A stretch of DNA of 16,417 bases, taken from positions 1 through 16,417 of the forward strand of contig JBJELF010000064.1 of NCBI GenBank assembly GCA_051879015.1, written 5' to 3'. Position 1 is the first letter of the stretch. Each line of letters opens with the position of its first letter. Of the stretch, positions 6,502-14,337 are shown one piece after another. The translations under genes were made by a program, and so were the position numbers. Source of the stretch: JBJELF01 sp051879015 (GTDB lineage: Bacteria > Bacillota > Clostridia > Lachnospirales > Lachnospiraceae). A model generated the notes under the pieces. The model had not been told where the DNA came from, made no database searches, and worked only from the letters and a program-made list of their open reading frames with translations.

Positions 6502-7608
6502 TTAACGGTTGATTTCGTAAGTCTGATTCATCAAGCTGTAAATACTATTAACATCATCCGTAATATTGATGTCACCGCGAATCGTATGCTTGATAACAGA
6601 AGATGCTACTGCAAAGTTTACAATATCATTGGAACGCATCTTTCCTCTGCCTACAGCTTTCTGTAAACGCTTTGGCACATCCTCTAAAGTAATTTCTCCT
6701 GCGTTAATACGGTCCTGATAACGGCGCACAATCAAAGCAAAAATAAGTCCGCTGGCAAAAGCATCTCCGCCGCCGACACGATCCAGAATATTGAAACGGA
6801 AGGTACGGCTCTCAAAGGTATGTCCATTATAATACATATAAGCCTTCAAAGAATTCTCACTTCCAGAATGTACATATCTTACATGGCGCGCGATAATCTT
6901 ATCCCCATACTGACGTACAATTTCTTTAAATACATCATCCTGATCCTCGATATTAGGCTGCATGGAAAGACCATCCTTGTAATCTCCGCCTTTACCATCT
7001 GGCAAATGGAAAGGCTCAATACCTAAGAGGACATCTACATATGGAATATATCGAGTGATGCAGTCTCTGGCCTGTTCCCATGTCCATAACTTTGCACGGA
7101 AATTGCAGTCAAAACTAATCGTGAGACCAAGTTTCTTTGCAGTCTTAATGGCACGGAATACCAAATCTTCACAATTTGCCGACAATGCCGGTGTGATACC
7201 GGTCAAATGCAGCCAATCATAATCCTTCAACAAACCTTCCAAATCTACCTGAGAATAATCATAAGTAGCAACAGACGAATTCGCTCTGTCATAGATAACC
7301 TTGGAAGCACGTACACCAAATCCCTCCTCCAAGAAATAAATACCCATACGAGCTGTCTTTCTGTCATCATACAAAATCTTAGAAGTATGTACATAGTTTT
7401 CCTTCAAGGAACGTCCTGCTGATTTTCCGATAGAAGAATCTGGCAGTACCGTAAACACGGTCGCATCCACGCCCATATTTGCCAGTGCCATGGCCACATT
7501 ACATTCAGCGCCTCCATAATTTACATTAAAGGAATGTGCCGAACGCAGTTTGTTGTAATCTGGCGGTGACAAACGCAGCAAAATTTCGCCGATAGTAATA
7601 AATTTCAT
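6502..7608 (-). CDS. kdgK: 2-keto-3-deoxygluconate kinase-like PfkB family sugar kinase
   Basis: Probably phosphorylates 2-dehydro-3-deoxygluconate to the 6-phosphate, the penultimate step of pectin and hexuronate breakdown before cleavage to pyruvate and glyceraldehyde 3-phosphate. The 368-residue protein begins MKFITIGEILLRLSPP. It has the substrate-side motif NYGGAECNVA at 30-39 and ARMGIYFLEEG at 87-96, as in KdgK proteins. The PfkB signature DRVGGGDAF is at 276-284, with D282 the expected catalytic base. The start at 7608 is preferred (GGGGG about 8 nt upstream); an in-frame ATG at 7638 is possible, and the open frame to 7773 runs through the leader. No aldolase or uronate isomerase gene is adjacent, so the precise sugar is inferred from subfamily resemblance. 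Confidence 0.85.
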   Translation of the reverse strand: MKFITIGEILLRLSPPDYNKLRSAHSFNVNYGGAECNVAMALANMGVDATVFTVLPDSSIGKSAGRSLKENYVHTSKILYDDRKTARMGIYFLEEGFGVRASKVIYDRANSSVATYDYSQVDLEGLLKDYDWLHLTGITPALSANCEDLVFRAIKTAKKLGLTISFDCNFRAKLWTWEQARDCITRYIPYVDVLLGIEPFHLPDGKGGDYKDGLSMQPNIEDQDDVFKEIVRQYGDKIIARHVRYVHSGSENSLKAYMYYNGHTFESRTFRFNILDRVGGGDAFASGLIFALIVRRYQDRINAGEITLEDVPKRLQKAVGRGKMRSNDIVNFAVASSVIKHTIRGDINITDDVNSIYSLMNQTYEINR

Positions 7609-7787
7609 AATAATTGCCCCCTTGCATTGTTTATTCATGTCCCCTTCATACAAATTATTTCCTTTGACTAACGAAAAAAGTAAAAAATTCTTCGTATCAT
7701 AATATGAAATATTTTTGTGTGAAAAAGCAAACTTTAGAACTATCAAATCACTTTTTTTGTGAATATCTGACAATTCTCTTATTTTTT

Positions 7788-7816
7788 AGTATAGCAGTTG
7801 AACACAGAAAATGCAA
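7788..7816 (-). promoter_or_regulatory. Extended -10 promoter of kdgK
   Basis: The -10 TATACT (7788-7793) is preceded by TGC (7794-7796), an extended -10, with -35 TTGCAT (7811-7816) at 17 bp. Transcription would start near 7781, leaving a leader of about 170 nt before the kdgK start at 7608. That leader is A/T-rich. It contains a weak hairpin and a possible five-codon reading frame at 7635-7649 (MKGT, stop), but no recognisable riboswitch. Confidence 0.75.
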
Positions 7817-7845
7817 GTAAAAAAAATGTATAACTTCAATCATAA

Positions 7846-8436
7846 TTACTGACTCCTGACTTTACAAAAAATTACTGCTGTCACCGTACTCACCAAAGTC
7901 GCTACTATCGCTGCTCCCACAATTGCTGCTGGCTGTACGCTGCCGTACTGTGCCCGATAGGCGATAATATTCACTGGAATCAGCTGCAACGATGATATAT
8001 TAATTACTAAAAAAGTACACATCTCATTGCCAGCCCATCGCTCTCCCGATTTCCAGTCTCCTCGCTGCTCCTGCAGCTTCGCCAATGCTTCCATAGCTTT
8101 TAACCCAGCCGGAGTCGCCGCCCAACCCAATCCAAGAAAATTCGACACACAATTAACTGCAATATACTCCTGCGCCTCACTGCCTTCAGGCAAATTAGGA
8201 AAAAGCCAACGCAGCAAAGGTTTAATTCCTTTGGTCATCACTCCCACCAAACCTGCTTCCTGTCCAACTTTCATAATTCCTGTCCAAAAGGAAACTGCCC
8301 CCAACATAGTAATACACAGCATGACAGCCTCCTTCGCTGAATTTAAAATTTCATTTGTCACAGCCTCCAAATTTCCGTGAATTGCTGCCCACACGATTCC
8401 CAACAAAATCATACCTGCCCAAAGTTTATCTAACAT
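7846..8436 (-). CDS. spmA: Spore maturation protein A (SpmA)
   Basis: A 196-residue membrane protein with a nucleoside-recognition (Gate-like) domain. In Bacillus it acts with SpmB in the developing spore to lower core water content. Hydrophobic segments are visible at residues about 5-20, 35-60 and 160-192. The conserved AVNCVSNFLGLGWAATPAGLKAMEAL region spans about 93-118, and EMCTFLVINISSLQLIPVN lies near 138-156, all typical of SpmA. GGAGA precedes the start at 8436. The usual partner spmB is not next to it: kdgK follows downstream and an ABC exporter lies upstream. A sporulation-type -10 resembling CATAATTA is seen at 8466-8473, but I found no convincing -35. Confidence 0.9.
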   Translation of the reverse strand: MLDKLWAGMILLGIVWAAIHGNLEAVTNEILNSAKEAVMLCITMLGAVSFWTGIMKVGQEAGLVGVMTKGIKPLLRWLFPNLPEGSEAQEYIAVNCVSNFLGLGWAATPAGLKAMEALAKLQEQRGDWKSGERWAGNEMCTFLVINISSLQLIPVNIIAYRAQYGSVQPAAIVGAAIVATLVSTVTAVIFCKVRSQ

Positions 8437-8530
8437 TTGAGTCTCCTACGATTGATTTACCTCTATAATTATGTGACTCCCCTTCATTTTTTGCTTTTTT
8501 ATACAAACTTTATATTCTTTTTATTTTTTA

Positions 8531-8560
8531 AAAGCAGGTCATCTTGCGATGACCTGCTTT
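8531..8560 (-). terminator. Probable terminator after the ABC exporter genes
   Basis: Perfect 13-bp stem (8548-8560 with 8531-8543) with a GCAA (GNRA-class) tetraloop in the minus-strand RNA, 14 nt past the stop codon at 8575. The U-run is only about four bases, so termination may be partial. Confidence 0.7.
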
Positions 8561-8574
8561 CGTTATTTACAATT

Positions 8575-9306
8575 CTATTTCATAAATGCCTTGTACTGCT
8601 TTAATACTTCCTTTGGTTCTCCAATCATCTTAATCTGACCGTCATGCATCCACATAACCTTATCACACAACTCCTGCAAAGTAGAAATATTGTGAGACAC
8701 AATCACCACAGTACGATTTTTATCATTGATGAGTTCTTTCATCTTCGCCAAACTCTTCTGCTTAAAATGCTCATCCCCCACAGCCAACACTTCGTCTACC
8801 AACATAATATCGGTCTTTAGACTAGCTGTGATAGAAAACGCCAATTTAGAGTGCATACCACTAGAATAAGTTCTCACTGGCTTATCAATAAAATCACCCA
8901 GTTCAGAAAATTCGACAATTTCTTCAATATGCTCTTTAATTTCCTCCTCAGAAAATCCCATTAACATTCCACTGAGATAAATATTCGCTCGCCCGCTCAA
9001 TTCTGGTTTAAAGCCAACGCCAATAGCAAGCAAAGAAACCGAATGCCCCTTCAAATCGATTGTACCCGAGTCCGGTGAAAAAATTCCTGCAATTGCACGA
9101 AGCATCGTAGACTTTCCACTACCATTTTTCCCAATAATGCCCCAAATTTCGCCTTTATCCACCGAAAAACTCACATGCCTCACCGCCTGAAAGGCATCTT
9201 CCTTTTTATTTTTAATTCCTCTCAACAGCATTTTCTTAATCGAGTACGATTTCAAACTGCGATAAGAAATGCATAAATCCTTAATTTCAATCGCACATTC
9301 GCCCAT
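8575..9306 (-). CDS. Polysaccharide ABC exporter ATP-binding protein (Wzt/TagH-like)
   Basis: A 243-residue ATPase that powers export of a lipid-linked glycan or teichoic-acid-type polymer with the permease encoded just upstream. Walker A GKNGSGKST is at residues 59-67, the ABC signature YSSGM at 147-151, Walker B IMLVDE at 167-172 and the switch histidine H205. The region SLLAIGVGFKPELSGRANIYLSGMLMG at about 91-117 is characteristic of the Wzt/TagH/RfbE group. The protein stops right after the ATPase domain, so it lacks the C-terminal glycan-recognition domain of some Wzt proteins. Its ATG is one base after the permease stop codon, with AAGGTG upstream, which means tight coupling. The glycan exported is unknown. 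Confidence 0.93.
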   Translation of the reverse strand: MGECAIEIKDLCISYRSLKSYSIKKMLLRGIKNKKEDAFQAVRHVSFSVDKGEIWGIIGKNGSGKSTMLRAIAGIFSPDSGTIDLKGHSVSLLAIGVGFKPELSGRANIYLSGMLMGFSEEEIKEHIEEIVEFSELGDFIDKPVRTYSSGMHSKLAFSITASLKTDIMLVDEVLAVGDEHFKQKSLAKMKELINDKNRTVVIVSHNISTLQELCDKVMWMHDGQIKMIGEPKEVLKQYKAFMK

Positions 9307-9307
9307 T

Positions 9308-10093
9308 TTATATCACCTTCACATAACTATTTTCATATTTGTAAATCATTTTTATTCCGCCGATACACAACAGTACACTGACTACAAACCAAGCAACCAT
9401 CCATTTCAAATCGACTCCCTGACCGTACAACAATACATCTCGAGCGGAGGAAATTACATAAGCAATCGGATTGCAACGATTCATAACCGTAGCTACCCAT
9501 TTGATTGGGATGCGTGCCTCAATATTGTAAAAAATACCAGTTAAGTACAATAAGATACGTAATACAATATTTGTAATGTTAGACAAATCCTCCACAAACA
9601 CACCAAAATGCATTAAATACAGTGAAATACTAAAGGTGAACAAAAACAGCAGCAGTAAAATTGGGACAATCCACAGCACATTCCAAGTCAGCTGCACATG
9701 AAACCATATCATCATGCCCACCACCACAATCATCGAAATCATCATCTTAAACGCATTCACACCAATTTTCGTCATCAACAAGATATACTTTGGAATGTAA
9801 ACCTTCGACACAATTCCTTTATTATTTTTTACCAACTTTACAGAAGAACGCATCATATGATCAAAAAATTGCCACAGTGTAACACCAATAAAGATAAAAG
9901 CCTCAAAATAAGTTTCCTTCGCTTTGAAAACCACACCAAATACAAAAGCATAAATCAACATAAAACAAAAAGGCTCAATAATCCACCAAAGCCAATTCAA
10001 ATAAGAATTTGCCACCTCCGACATCAACTCGGATTTGGCAGAATAAACAATATATTTTTTATATTTATTCATATCAGTAAGAAAACGTTTCAT
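9308..10093 (-). CDS. Polysaccharide ABC exporter permease (Wzm/TagG-like, ABC-2 type)
   Basis: A 261-residue integral membrane subunit of the ABC-2 family, forming the channel through which a surface glycan is exported with the ATPase that follows. A short cytoplasmic amphipathic N-terminus is followed by about six hydrophobic segments. The stretch ANSYLNWLWWIIEPFCFMLIYAFVFGVVF near residues 28-56 and YLTGIFYNIE with the later RCNPIAYVISSARDVLLYG are the standard landmarks. The start at 10093 has GGAGG 6 nt upstream; the in-frame ATG at 10111 lacks a site. It follows rsmI after a 57-nt spacer with no terminator, so it is probably read from the same long transcript as holB to rsmI. No glycosyltransferase genes accompany it in this window. 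Confidence 0.92.
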   Translation of the reverse strand: MKRFLTDMNKYKKYIVYSAKSELMSEVANSYLNWLWWIIEPFCFMLIYAFVFGVVFKAKETYFEAFIFIGVTLWQFFDHMMRSSVKLVKNNKGIVSKVYIPKYILLMTKIGVNAFKMMISMIVVVGMMIWFHVQLTWNVLWIVPILLLLFLFTFSISLYLMHFGVFVEDLSNITNIVLRILLYLTGIFYNIEARIPIKWVATVMNRCNPIAYVISSARDVLLYGQGVDLKWMVAWFVVSVLLCIGGIKMIYKYENSYVKVI

Positions 10094-10150
10094 TTCACTC
10101 CTCCACGCCAAACCATGTTATCTTCCCTTTATTTTTTCATAATTTTCTCT

Positions 10151-10999
10151 TCATTTTTCTATTTCATATGCTTGATAGATATCTCGCTTTGGCACGCCAC
10201 GATCCTTTGCAACTTGTTTCATGGCACTCTTCTTATCCATTCCAGAACTTAAATAATATTCCATATGCTCTGAAATACTCATTTCTTCCCATTTTTGCAC
10301 AGCTTCCTGTTTTAGTTCATCTGGATTTTTTCCCTCCACCACCAACACGCACTCACCCTTCGGCTCATTTTCCTGATAATAGAGCAATGCATCCTCCAAA
10401 GTTGTAGCAAAAATCGTCTCATGTTTCTTTGTCAGCTCACGACACACAGATAATCTTCGATTTCCAAGATTTTTTTGCAATTCTTCCAATGTTTTCACCA
10501 AACGATGAGGTGCCTCATACAGCACAATCGTTCTTGTTTCTGTCTTCAGTTCTTCCAAACAGTCTTGCCGTTCTTTCTTATCGTTAGGTAAAAAGGCCTC
10601 AAAGCAAAATCGTCTAGTTGGCAACCCTGAAATCACCAATGCATTGACACAGGCACAGGCTCCTGGCAGTGATGTCACCGAAATACCAGCTTCATAGCAC
10701 TGTCTCACCAGTTCCTCTCCTGGATCAGAAATACCTGGAGTACCCGCATCTGTAATACAGGCTACATTTTTTCCAAGTTTCATCTGTTCCACCAACCACG
10801 CTGCCTTATCATACTTATTGAATTCATGATAGCTGGTCATAGGCGTTTTTATTTCAAAATAGTTTAGCAGCTTAATACTATTTCTCGTATCTTCCGCTGC
10901 AATTAAATCCACTTCCTTCAACACTCGAATCGCTCGAAAAGTCATATCTTCCAAATTTCCAATGGGTGTCGCACACAAATAAAGCATTCCTTGCCCCAT
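10151..10999 (-). CDS. rsmI: 16S rRNA (cytidine1402-2'-O)-methyltransferase RsmI
   Basis: Methylates the 2'-oxygen of C1402 in the 16S rRNA decoding region using S-adenosylmethionine. The 282-residue protein is a tetrapyrrole-methylase-fold enzyme. It shows the N-terminal LYLCATPIGNLEDMTFRA at 6-23, AEDTR at 35-39, TDAGTPGISDPG at 83-94, the LPGACACVNALVISGLPTRRF block at 111-131 and LYEAPHRL at 160-167, all diagnostic. GGAGG lies 6 nt before the start at 10999. It begins 17 nt after the trmN6 stop codon. The Bacillus counterpart is yabC, which also follows yabB. The C-terminal 60 residues form a helical extension common in the family. Confidence 0.96.
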   Translation of the reverse strand: MGQGMLYLCATPIGNLEDMTFRAIRVLKEVDLIAAEDTRNSIKLLNYFEIKTPMTSYHEFNKYDKAAWLVEQMKLGKNVACITDAGTPGISDPGEELVRQCYEAGISVTSLPGACACVNALVISGLPTRRFCFEAFLPNDKKERQDCLEELKTETRTIVLYEAPHRLVKTLEELQKNLGNRRLSVCRELTKKHETIFATTLEDALLYYQENEPKGECVLVVEGKNPDELKQEAVQKWEEMSISEHMEYYLSSGMDKKSAMKQVAKDRGVPKRDIYQAYEIEK

Positions 11000-11016
11000 A
11001 GCAATCCTCCATGTTC

Positions 11017-11757
11017 CTAATAGCCATAAATCTTATAAATCTCATCGGTATAGACGCCAACGTCCTTATAGACAATAATAGGCGCCTCAATTTTTACCAT
11101 GGATTTGCCTCCACGCACAGCCTCAATCAAAACCATGTTTGCTTCCTTGTCCGCAAACGGGTGAACCATTTTAATTCGCTTTGGCTCCATGCGATATCTT
11201 CGCATTGTCTCCAAAATATCCGTCAGACGAAAAGGACGATGCACCAAATATAGCCTTCCTCCAGGCTTCAGCACCGCTGTTGCCTCACGAATAACATCCT
11301 CCAGCGAACATAACATCTCATGCCGAGAAATTGCTTTTATCATATTTGGATTTTTCAATCCCCCATGATACTCCATATATGGCGGATTGCTTGTCACAAC
11401 ATCAAAGGAAGCCCTGCCAAACAAAGCAGAGGCCTCTTTGATATCGCCTTCCACAATATGGACCTTTTCTGACAAATCATTTAAAAGTACACTTCTTCGC
11501 GCCATATCTGCCACTTCCGACTGAATTTCCAATCCATATAATTCCTTCGCTTTTGTCTTTGCCTCCATCAGAATTGGAATAATTCCTGTGCCAGTACCTA
11601 AATCCAGGACTCTCTCCCCCTCTTCTGCCATAGCAAAACCGGACAAGAGCACTGCATCCATTCCAAAACAGAAATTTTTCTTATTCTGGATGATTTGATA
11701 ATGATTTCGCTGCAAATCATCAATGCGCTCATCTTCCTTTAATTCTACTGATTTCAT
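11017..11757 (-). CDS. trmN6: TrmN6-like tRNA1(Val) (adenine37-N6)-methyltransferase (YabB)
   Basis: A 246-residue class I SAM-dependent methyltransferase of the YfiC/TrmN6 group. The SAM-binding loop LDLGTGTGIIP is at residues 51-61, and an acidic residue ends the next strand (E77). The catalytic NPPY motif for amino-group methylation is at 124-127, followed by the YHGG segment common in this group. The E. coli relative modifies adenosine 37 of tRNA-Val; here the target is inferred. Its ATG overlaps the ricT stop codon (ATGA, 11754-11757) and there is no close ribosome binding site, so translation probably depends on re-initiation after ricT. In Bacillus subtilis yabA lies between the equivalent genes; it is absent here. 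Confidence 0.9.
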   Translation of the reverse strand: MKSVELKEDERIDDLQRNHYQIIQNKKNFCFGMDAVLLSGFAMAEEGERVLDLGTGTGIIPILMEAKTKAKELYGLEIQSEVADMARRSVLLNDLSEKVHIVEGDIKEASALFGRASFDVVTSNPPYMEYHGGLKNPNMIKAISRHEMLCSLEDVIREATAVLKPGGRLYLVHRPFRLTDILETMRRYRMEPKRIKMVHPFADKEANMVLIEAVRGGKSMVKIEAPIIVYKDVGVYTDEIYKIYGY

Positions 11758-12662
11758 GACAATTTAGATTTTCCTTCTTTTTTCTCAGCTGCCTCCAATG
11801 CACGAAGCTCTGCATCATTAATCTTTGCATTATTATCACGACGCTTCTTGGTTCGGAATTTCAATTCGTCCACATGATATTCTCGCACTTCTTTCTCATC
11901 ATTGGCAAGATTGATAATTACCTTTACTAACTGTCTCAGCACACTGACACTCTGTACTTCACCCTTCAATCCATCTGATGTTGTGACAAAATCTCCCTCA
12001 TTTGGAAGACGGCTGTTTAGATATTCATAGGTTTCCTCCTCATTTTTCAAACAGCACATCAAACGACCACAAATTCCCGATATCTTGATTGGATTTAAAG
12101 ACAGATTCTGTTCCTTTGCCATACGAATGGACACAGGCGCAAACTCAGACAAAAAGGTATGACAGCATAGGGGCCGGCCACACATACCAATACCGCCGCG
12201 AATCTTGGTCTCATCCCGCACTCCAATCTGCCGCAGCTCGATTCGGGTGCGAAATACTGCTGCCAAATCCTTTACAAGCTCACGGAAATCAATTCTCCCA
12301 TCTGCCGTGAAATAAAACAATACTTTATTATTATCAAAGGTATATTCACAGTCAATCAACTTCATTTCTAGACCATGCTTTTTGATTTTTTCCAAACAAA
12401 TCTGGAAGGCTTCCTTTTCTTTCTCACGATTGTGGGCATACACCGCATCATCTTCTGGCGTTGCCAAACGAATGACCGGTTTTAGGGGCTGGATTACTTT
12501 ATCATCCTCCACCTCTCTGACGCTTAACACAACATGTCCGTACTCCACTCCTCGCGCCGTCTCCACAATGACATGCTGTCCAGCTTCAATCTCGAGATCC
12601 ATTGGTGAAAAAAAATAAATCTTTCCAGCCTGACGAAATCTCACTCCAATTACCTTTATCAT
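11754..12662 (-). CDS. ricT: RicT/YaaT family protein (PSP1 domain)
   Basis: A 302-residue protein of the PSP1/YaaT family. In Bacillus RicT works with RicA and RicF in a complex that binds iron-sulfur clusters, assists RNase Y-dependent mRNA maturation and promotes sporulation and competence. The PSP1 C-terminal core is clear: GGIGMCGRPLCC at 156-167 and GICGRLMCCL at 196-205. These give two CxxxxCC motifs, C161/C166/C167 and C198/C203/C204, plausible cluster ligands. The tail from 270 is basic then helical. The start at 12662 is chosen because family members begin near MxxVIGVRF, although GGAGG is 11 nt away; an ATG at 12680 is the alternative. It lies between holB and trmN6 as in Bacillus. 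Confidence 0.93.
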   Translation of the reverse strand: MIKVIGVRFRQAGKIYFFSPMDLEIEAGQHVIVETARGVEYGHVVLSVREVEDDKVIQPLKPVIRLATPEDDAVYAHNREKEKEAFQICLEKIKKHGLEMKLIDCEYTFDNNKVLFYFTADGRIDFRELVKDLAAVFRTRIELRQIGVRDETKIRGGIGMCGRPLCCHTFLSEFAPVSIRMAKEQNLSLNPIKISGICGRLMCCLKNEEETYEYLNSRLPNEGDFVTTSDGLKGEVQSVSVLRQLVKVIINLANDEKEVREYHVDELKFRTKKRRDNNAKINDAELRALEAAEKKEGKSKLS

Positions 12663-12705
12663 ATTGACATTAACCTCCATACTGCCTTGCTGACAGCTCC
12701 AATCA

Positions 12706-13695
12706 TTATGAATTTTCCTTGATAGTCAACAGCAGCAGCTCCATTGTCAGCTCATAATTAACATTCGCCTCCAAGCGACGTTTTGCCACATTGATTCCCT
12801 CAATGATTTTCTCAATGCCCTCATAAGAGCTCTTTTTAGCACACTGATTAATATAACGGTATTCATCCTTAAACAACAACACATTTAAATTCTGGGTAGC
12901 CTTCAGCATCAGCACATCACGATACCACATCTGTATAAAATCCAAACAATCATTAACATTCAATTTATAATCCACTAACAACTGAATACCATCTAGCAAC
13001 TGCTCAAAACTCATCTCACTTACATTGCGCAGCAGATTGGTCAAACTTCCCATCATGCTGACAAAGGATTCTGATGACGCCATTCGCATGGCACGACCAA
13101 TATTTCCTCTGGCAAAGGTCACAATAGATGGAATATTGTTCTCATCCACTCCATTTGCTTCTAGATACTCTCTAACTGCCTGCTCCTGCACTGGTCTCAA
13201 GCTCAGCACAATACTACGAGACTGCACAGTCGGCAGCAAAGCATTCAAATTAGCTGTCAGAAGAAAAATAATACCATAGGAAGGGGGTTCCTCAATAGTC
13301 TTAAGCATCGCATTCTGTGCCTCGATAGACATTTTTTCTGCCTCATCAATAATATAGATTTTGTACGGTCCCTCATAGGGTTTAATTTGAATATCTGCTA
13401 CCAGACCTTGACGAATATCATTCACACCAATCGTATTTGGTTTTTCATGCCCCACATAAATCACATCAGGATGATTTCTTGAATCACACTGAATACAGGA
13501 CTGGCATTTTCCACAAGGTCGAGTTCCCTCACCCGTACACTGCAGCATTTTTGCAAACTGAGTGGCAATCATTTTTTTGCCCATACCCTTTTCTCCATTT
13601 AAAATATAACAGTGAGATACCTGCTGATCAGCTAATGTCTTTAATAAATAATTTTTTATATGTTCATTTCCAATAATGGAACCAAATGCCAACAT
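12706..13695 (-). CDS. holB: DNA polymerase III delta-prime subunit HolB
   Basis: Clamp-loader subunit that helps open and load the beta sliding clamp at primed DNA. The 329-residue protein has the AAA+ fold order. N-terminal FGSIIGNEHIKNYL is followed by a P-loop-like GEKGMGKK at 34-41 in which the usual serine/threonine after lysine is replaced by lysine. The zinc-module cysteines are C53, C61, C64 and C67. IIDEAEKM is at 115-122, and QSRSIVL at 158-164 replaces the canonical SRC sensor with SRS. Delta-prime proteins often lack ATPase activity, so these substitutions need not be disabling. AGGAGG about 7 nt upstream supports the start at 13695. It precedes ricT, as in Bacillus. Confidence 0.95.
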   Translation of the reverse strand: MLAFGSIIGNEHIKNYLLKTLADQQVSHCYILNGEKGMGKKMIATQFAKMLQCTGEGTRPCGKCQSCIQCDSRNHPDVIYVGHEKPNTIGVNDIRQGLVADIQIKPYEGPYKIYIIDEAEKMSIEAQNAMLKTIEEPPSYGIIFLLTANLNALLPTVQSRSIVLSLRPVQEQAVREYLEANGVDENNIPSIVTFARGNIGRAMRMASSESFVSMMGSLTNLLRNVSEMSFEQLLDGIQLLVDYKLNVNDCLDFIQMWYRDVLMLKATQNLNVLLFKDEYRYINQCAKKSSYEGIEKIIEGINVAKRRLEANVNYELTMELLLLTIKENS

Positions 13696-13696
13696 T

Positions 13697-13800
13697 TTAT
13701 TTCCTCCTTCTTCAAAATTTCTCTTGTTCTATCCACGCTCAATCATTTTATAGAACACAACCTGCATCAATAGATGCATCGCTTATAAAGCTTTATTTTA
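13697..13800 (-). other. Hairpin-rich spacer between the kinase-like gene and holB
   Basis: Within 105 nt there is a 12-base palindrome ATAAAGCTTTAT (13785-13796), a 6-bp hairpin TGCATC/GATGCA with 4-nt loop (13763-13778) and a 7-bp stem GTTCTAT/ATAGAAC with 17-nt loop (13726-13756). No convincing promoter or U-run accompanies them. They could be RNA processing or attenuation structures; the pairing is seen, the role is not known. Confidence 0.45.
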
Positions 13801-14316
13801 TCAGGATTCTATACCCGATTGTTCCAAAATTTTTGCAAAAAAATCCAAAAAATCGGCTTTTGCTTCATTCAAAGGTAAGTTATTCTCATAAACATAATCA
13901 TAAGAAATCAACTCCACCTCGTCATCAGAACGGTTGCCGTAATGAACCTTTCCCAGATTTCTGCGAATCAACAATGTCACACACTGATTTCCAATACTTT
14001 CACAAAAATGCTGTATCTGCTCACCCTCACGAATGTGTACAAACATCACATCTTCCTCAGACTGCAAAAACTTTTTATGCTCCTCTACAATGTAGCGATT
14101 GGGATAATCGTTATAATCCGTCAACAGCTGTTTCAAATCAGATAAGAATTTACGGGAACGGTCATCTTTACTGCCATCCCAACCACATATACCCGCAATC
14201 TTCTTCACAGGAGTCACACTGGATACATTTCTCACCTGATATTTACTTGCTGCAAACTCACAAACAGTATCTTTGCCGACACCCCCGCTTCCATTTATCA
14301 CCACTGTCAACTTCTT
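13801..14316 (-). CDS. P-loop kinase-like protein in the tmk position
   Basis: A 171-residue protein beginning MKKLTVVINGSGGVGKDTVC. Its Walker A is GSGGVGKDT at 10-18, where the GKDT ending is typical of nucleoside- and nucleotide-kinase-like proteins such as deoxynucleoside monophosphate kinases. A possible Walker B strand is VMFVHIRE at about 91-98. Residues RRNLGK near 119-124 could form the arginine-rich lid. The substrate is unknown. It does not carry the DRY or lid motifs of thymidylate kinase, although tmk occupies the slot between yaaO and holB in Bacillus. The start at 14316 is about 40 nt from the predicted transcription start. The upstream in-frame ATGs at 14349 and 14331 are poorer, and none has an ideal ribosome binding site. 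Confidence 0.72.
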   Translation of the reverse strand, partial: KKLTVVINGSGGVGKDTVCEFAASKYQVRNVSSVTPVKKIAGICGWDGSKDDRSRKFLSDLKQLLTDYNDYPNRYIVEEHKKFLQSEEDVMFVHIREGEQIQHFCESIGNQCVTLLIRRNLGKVHYGNRSDDEVELISYDYVYENNLPLNEAKADFLDFFAKILEQSGIES

Positions 14317-14337
14317 CATTATTATTACCATTCCTTC

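Noticed and set aside
7609..7773. N-terminal extension of KdgK to 7773
   Set aside because: It covers the A/T-rich leader just after the predicted transcription start and does not resemble the family.
8466..8473. Sporulation sigma-factor promoter for spmA
   Set aside because: CATAATTA resembles a sigma-E/G -10, but no acceptable -35 is found at the required spacing.
9698..10252. A 184-codon plus-strand open frame
   Set aside because: It is antisense to the permease and rsmI, rich in His, Asn and Ile as expected for a shadow of a membrane-protein gene, with no recognisable domain.
13747..13775. Separate promoter for holB (TATAAA near 13747-13752)
   Set aside because: The nearest -35-like sequence, TTGATG, is only 12 bp away, and no match exists at 16-18 bp.
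13801..14316. Naming the P-loop protein tmk or gmk from its position
   Set aside because: Thymidylate- and guanylate-kinase motifs beyond Walker A are not visible, and position alone does not justify the name.
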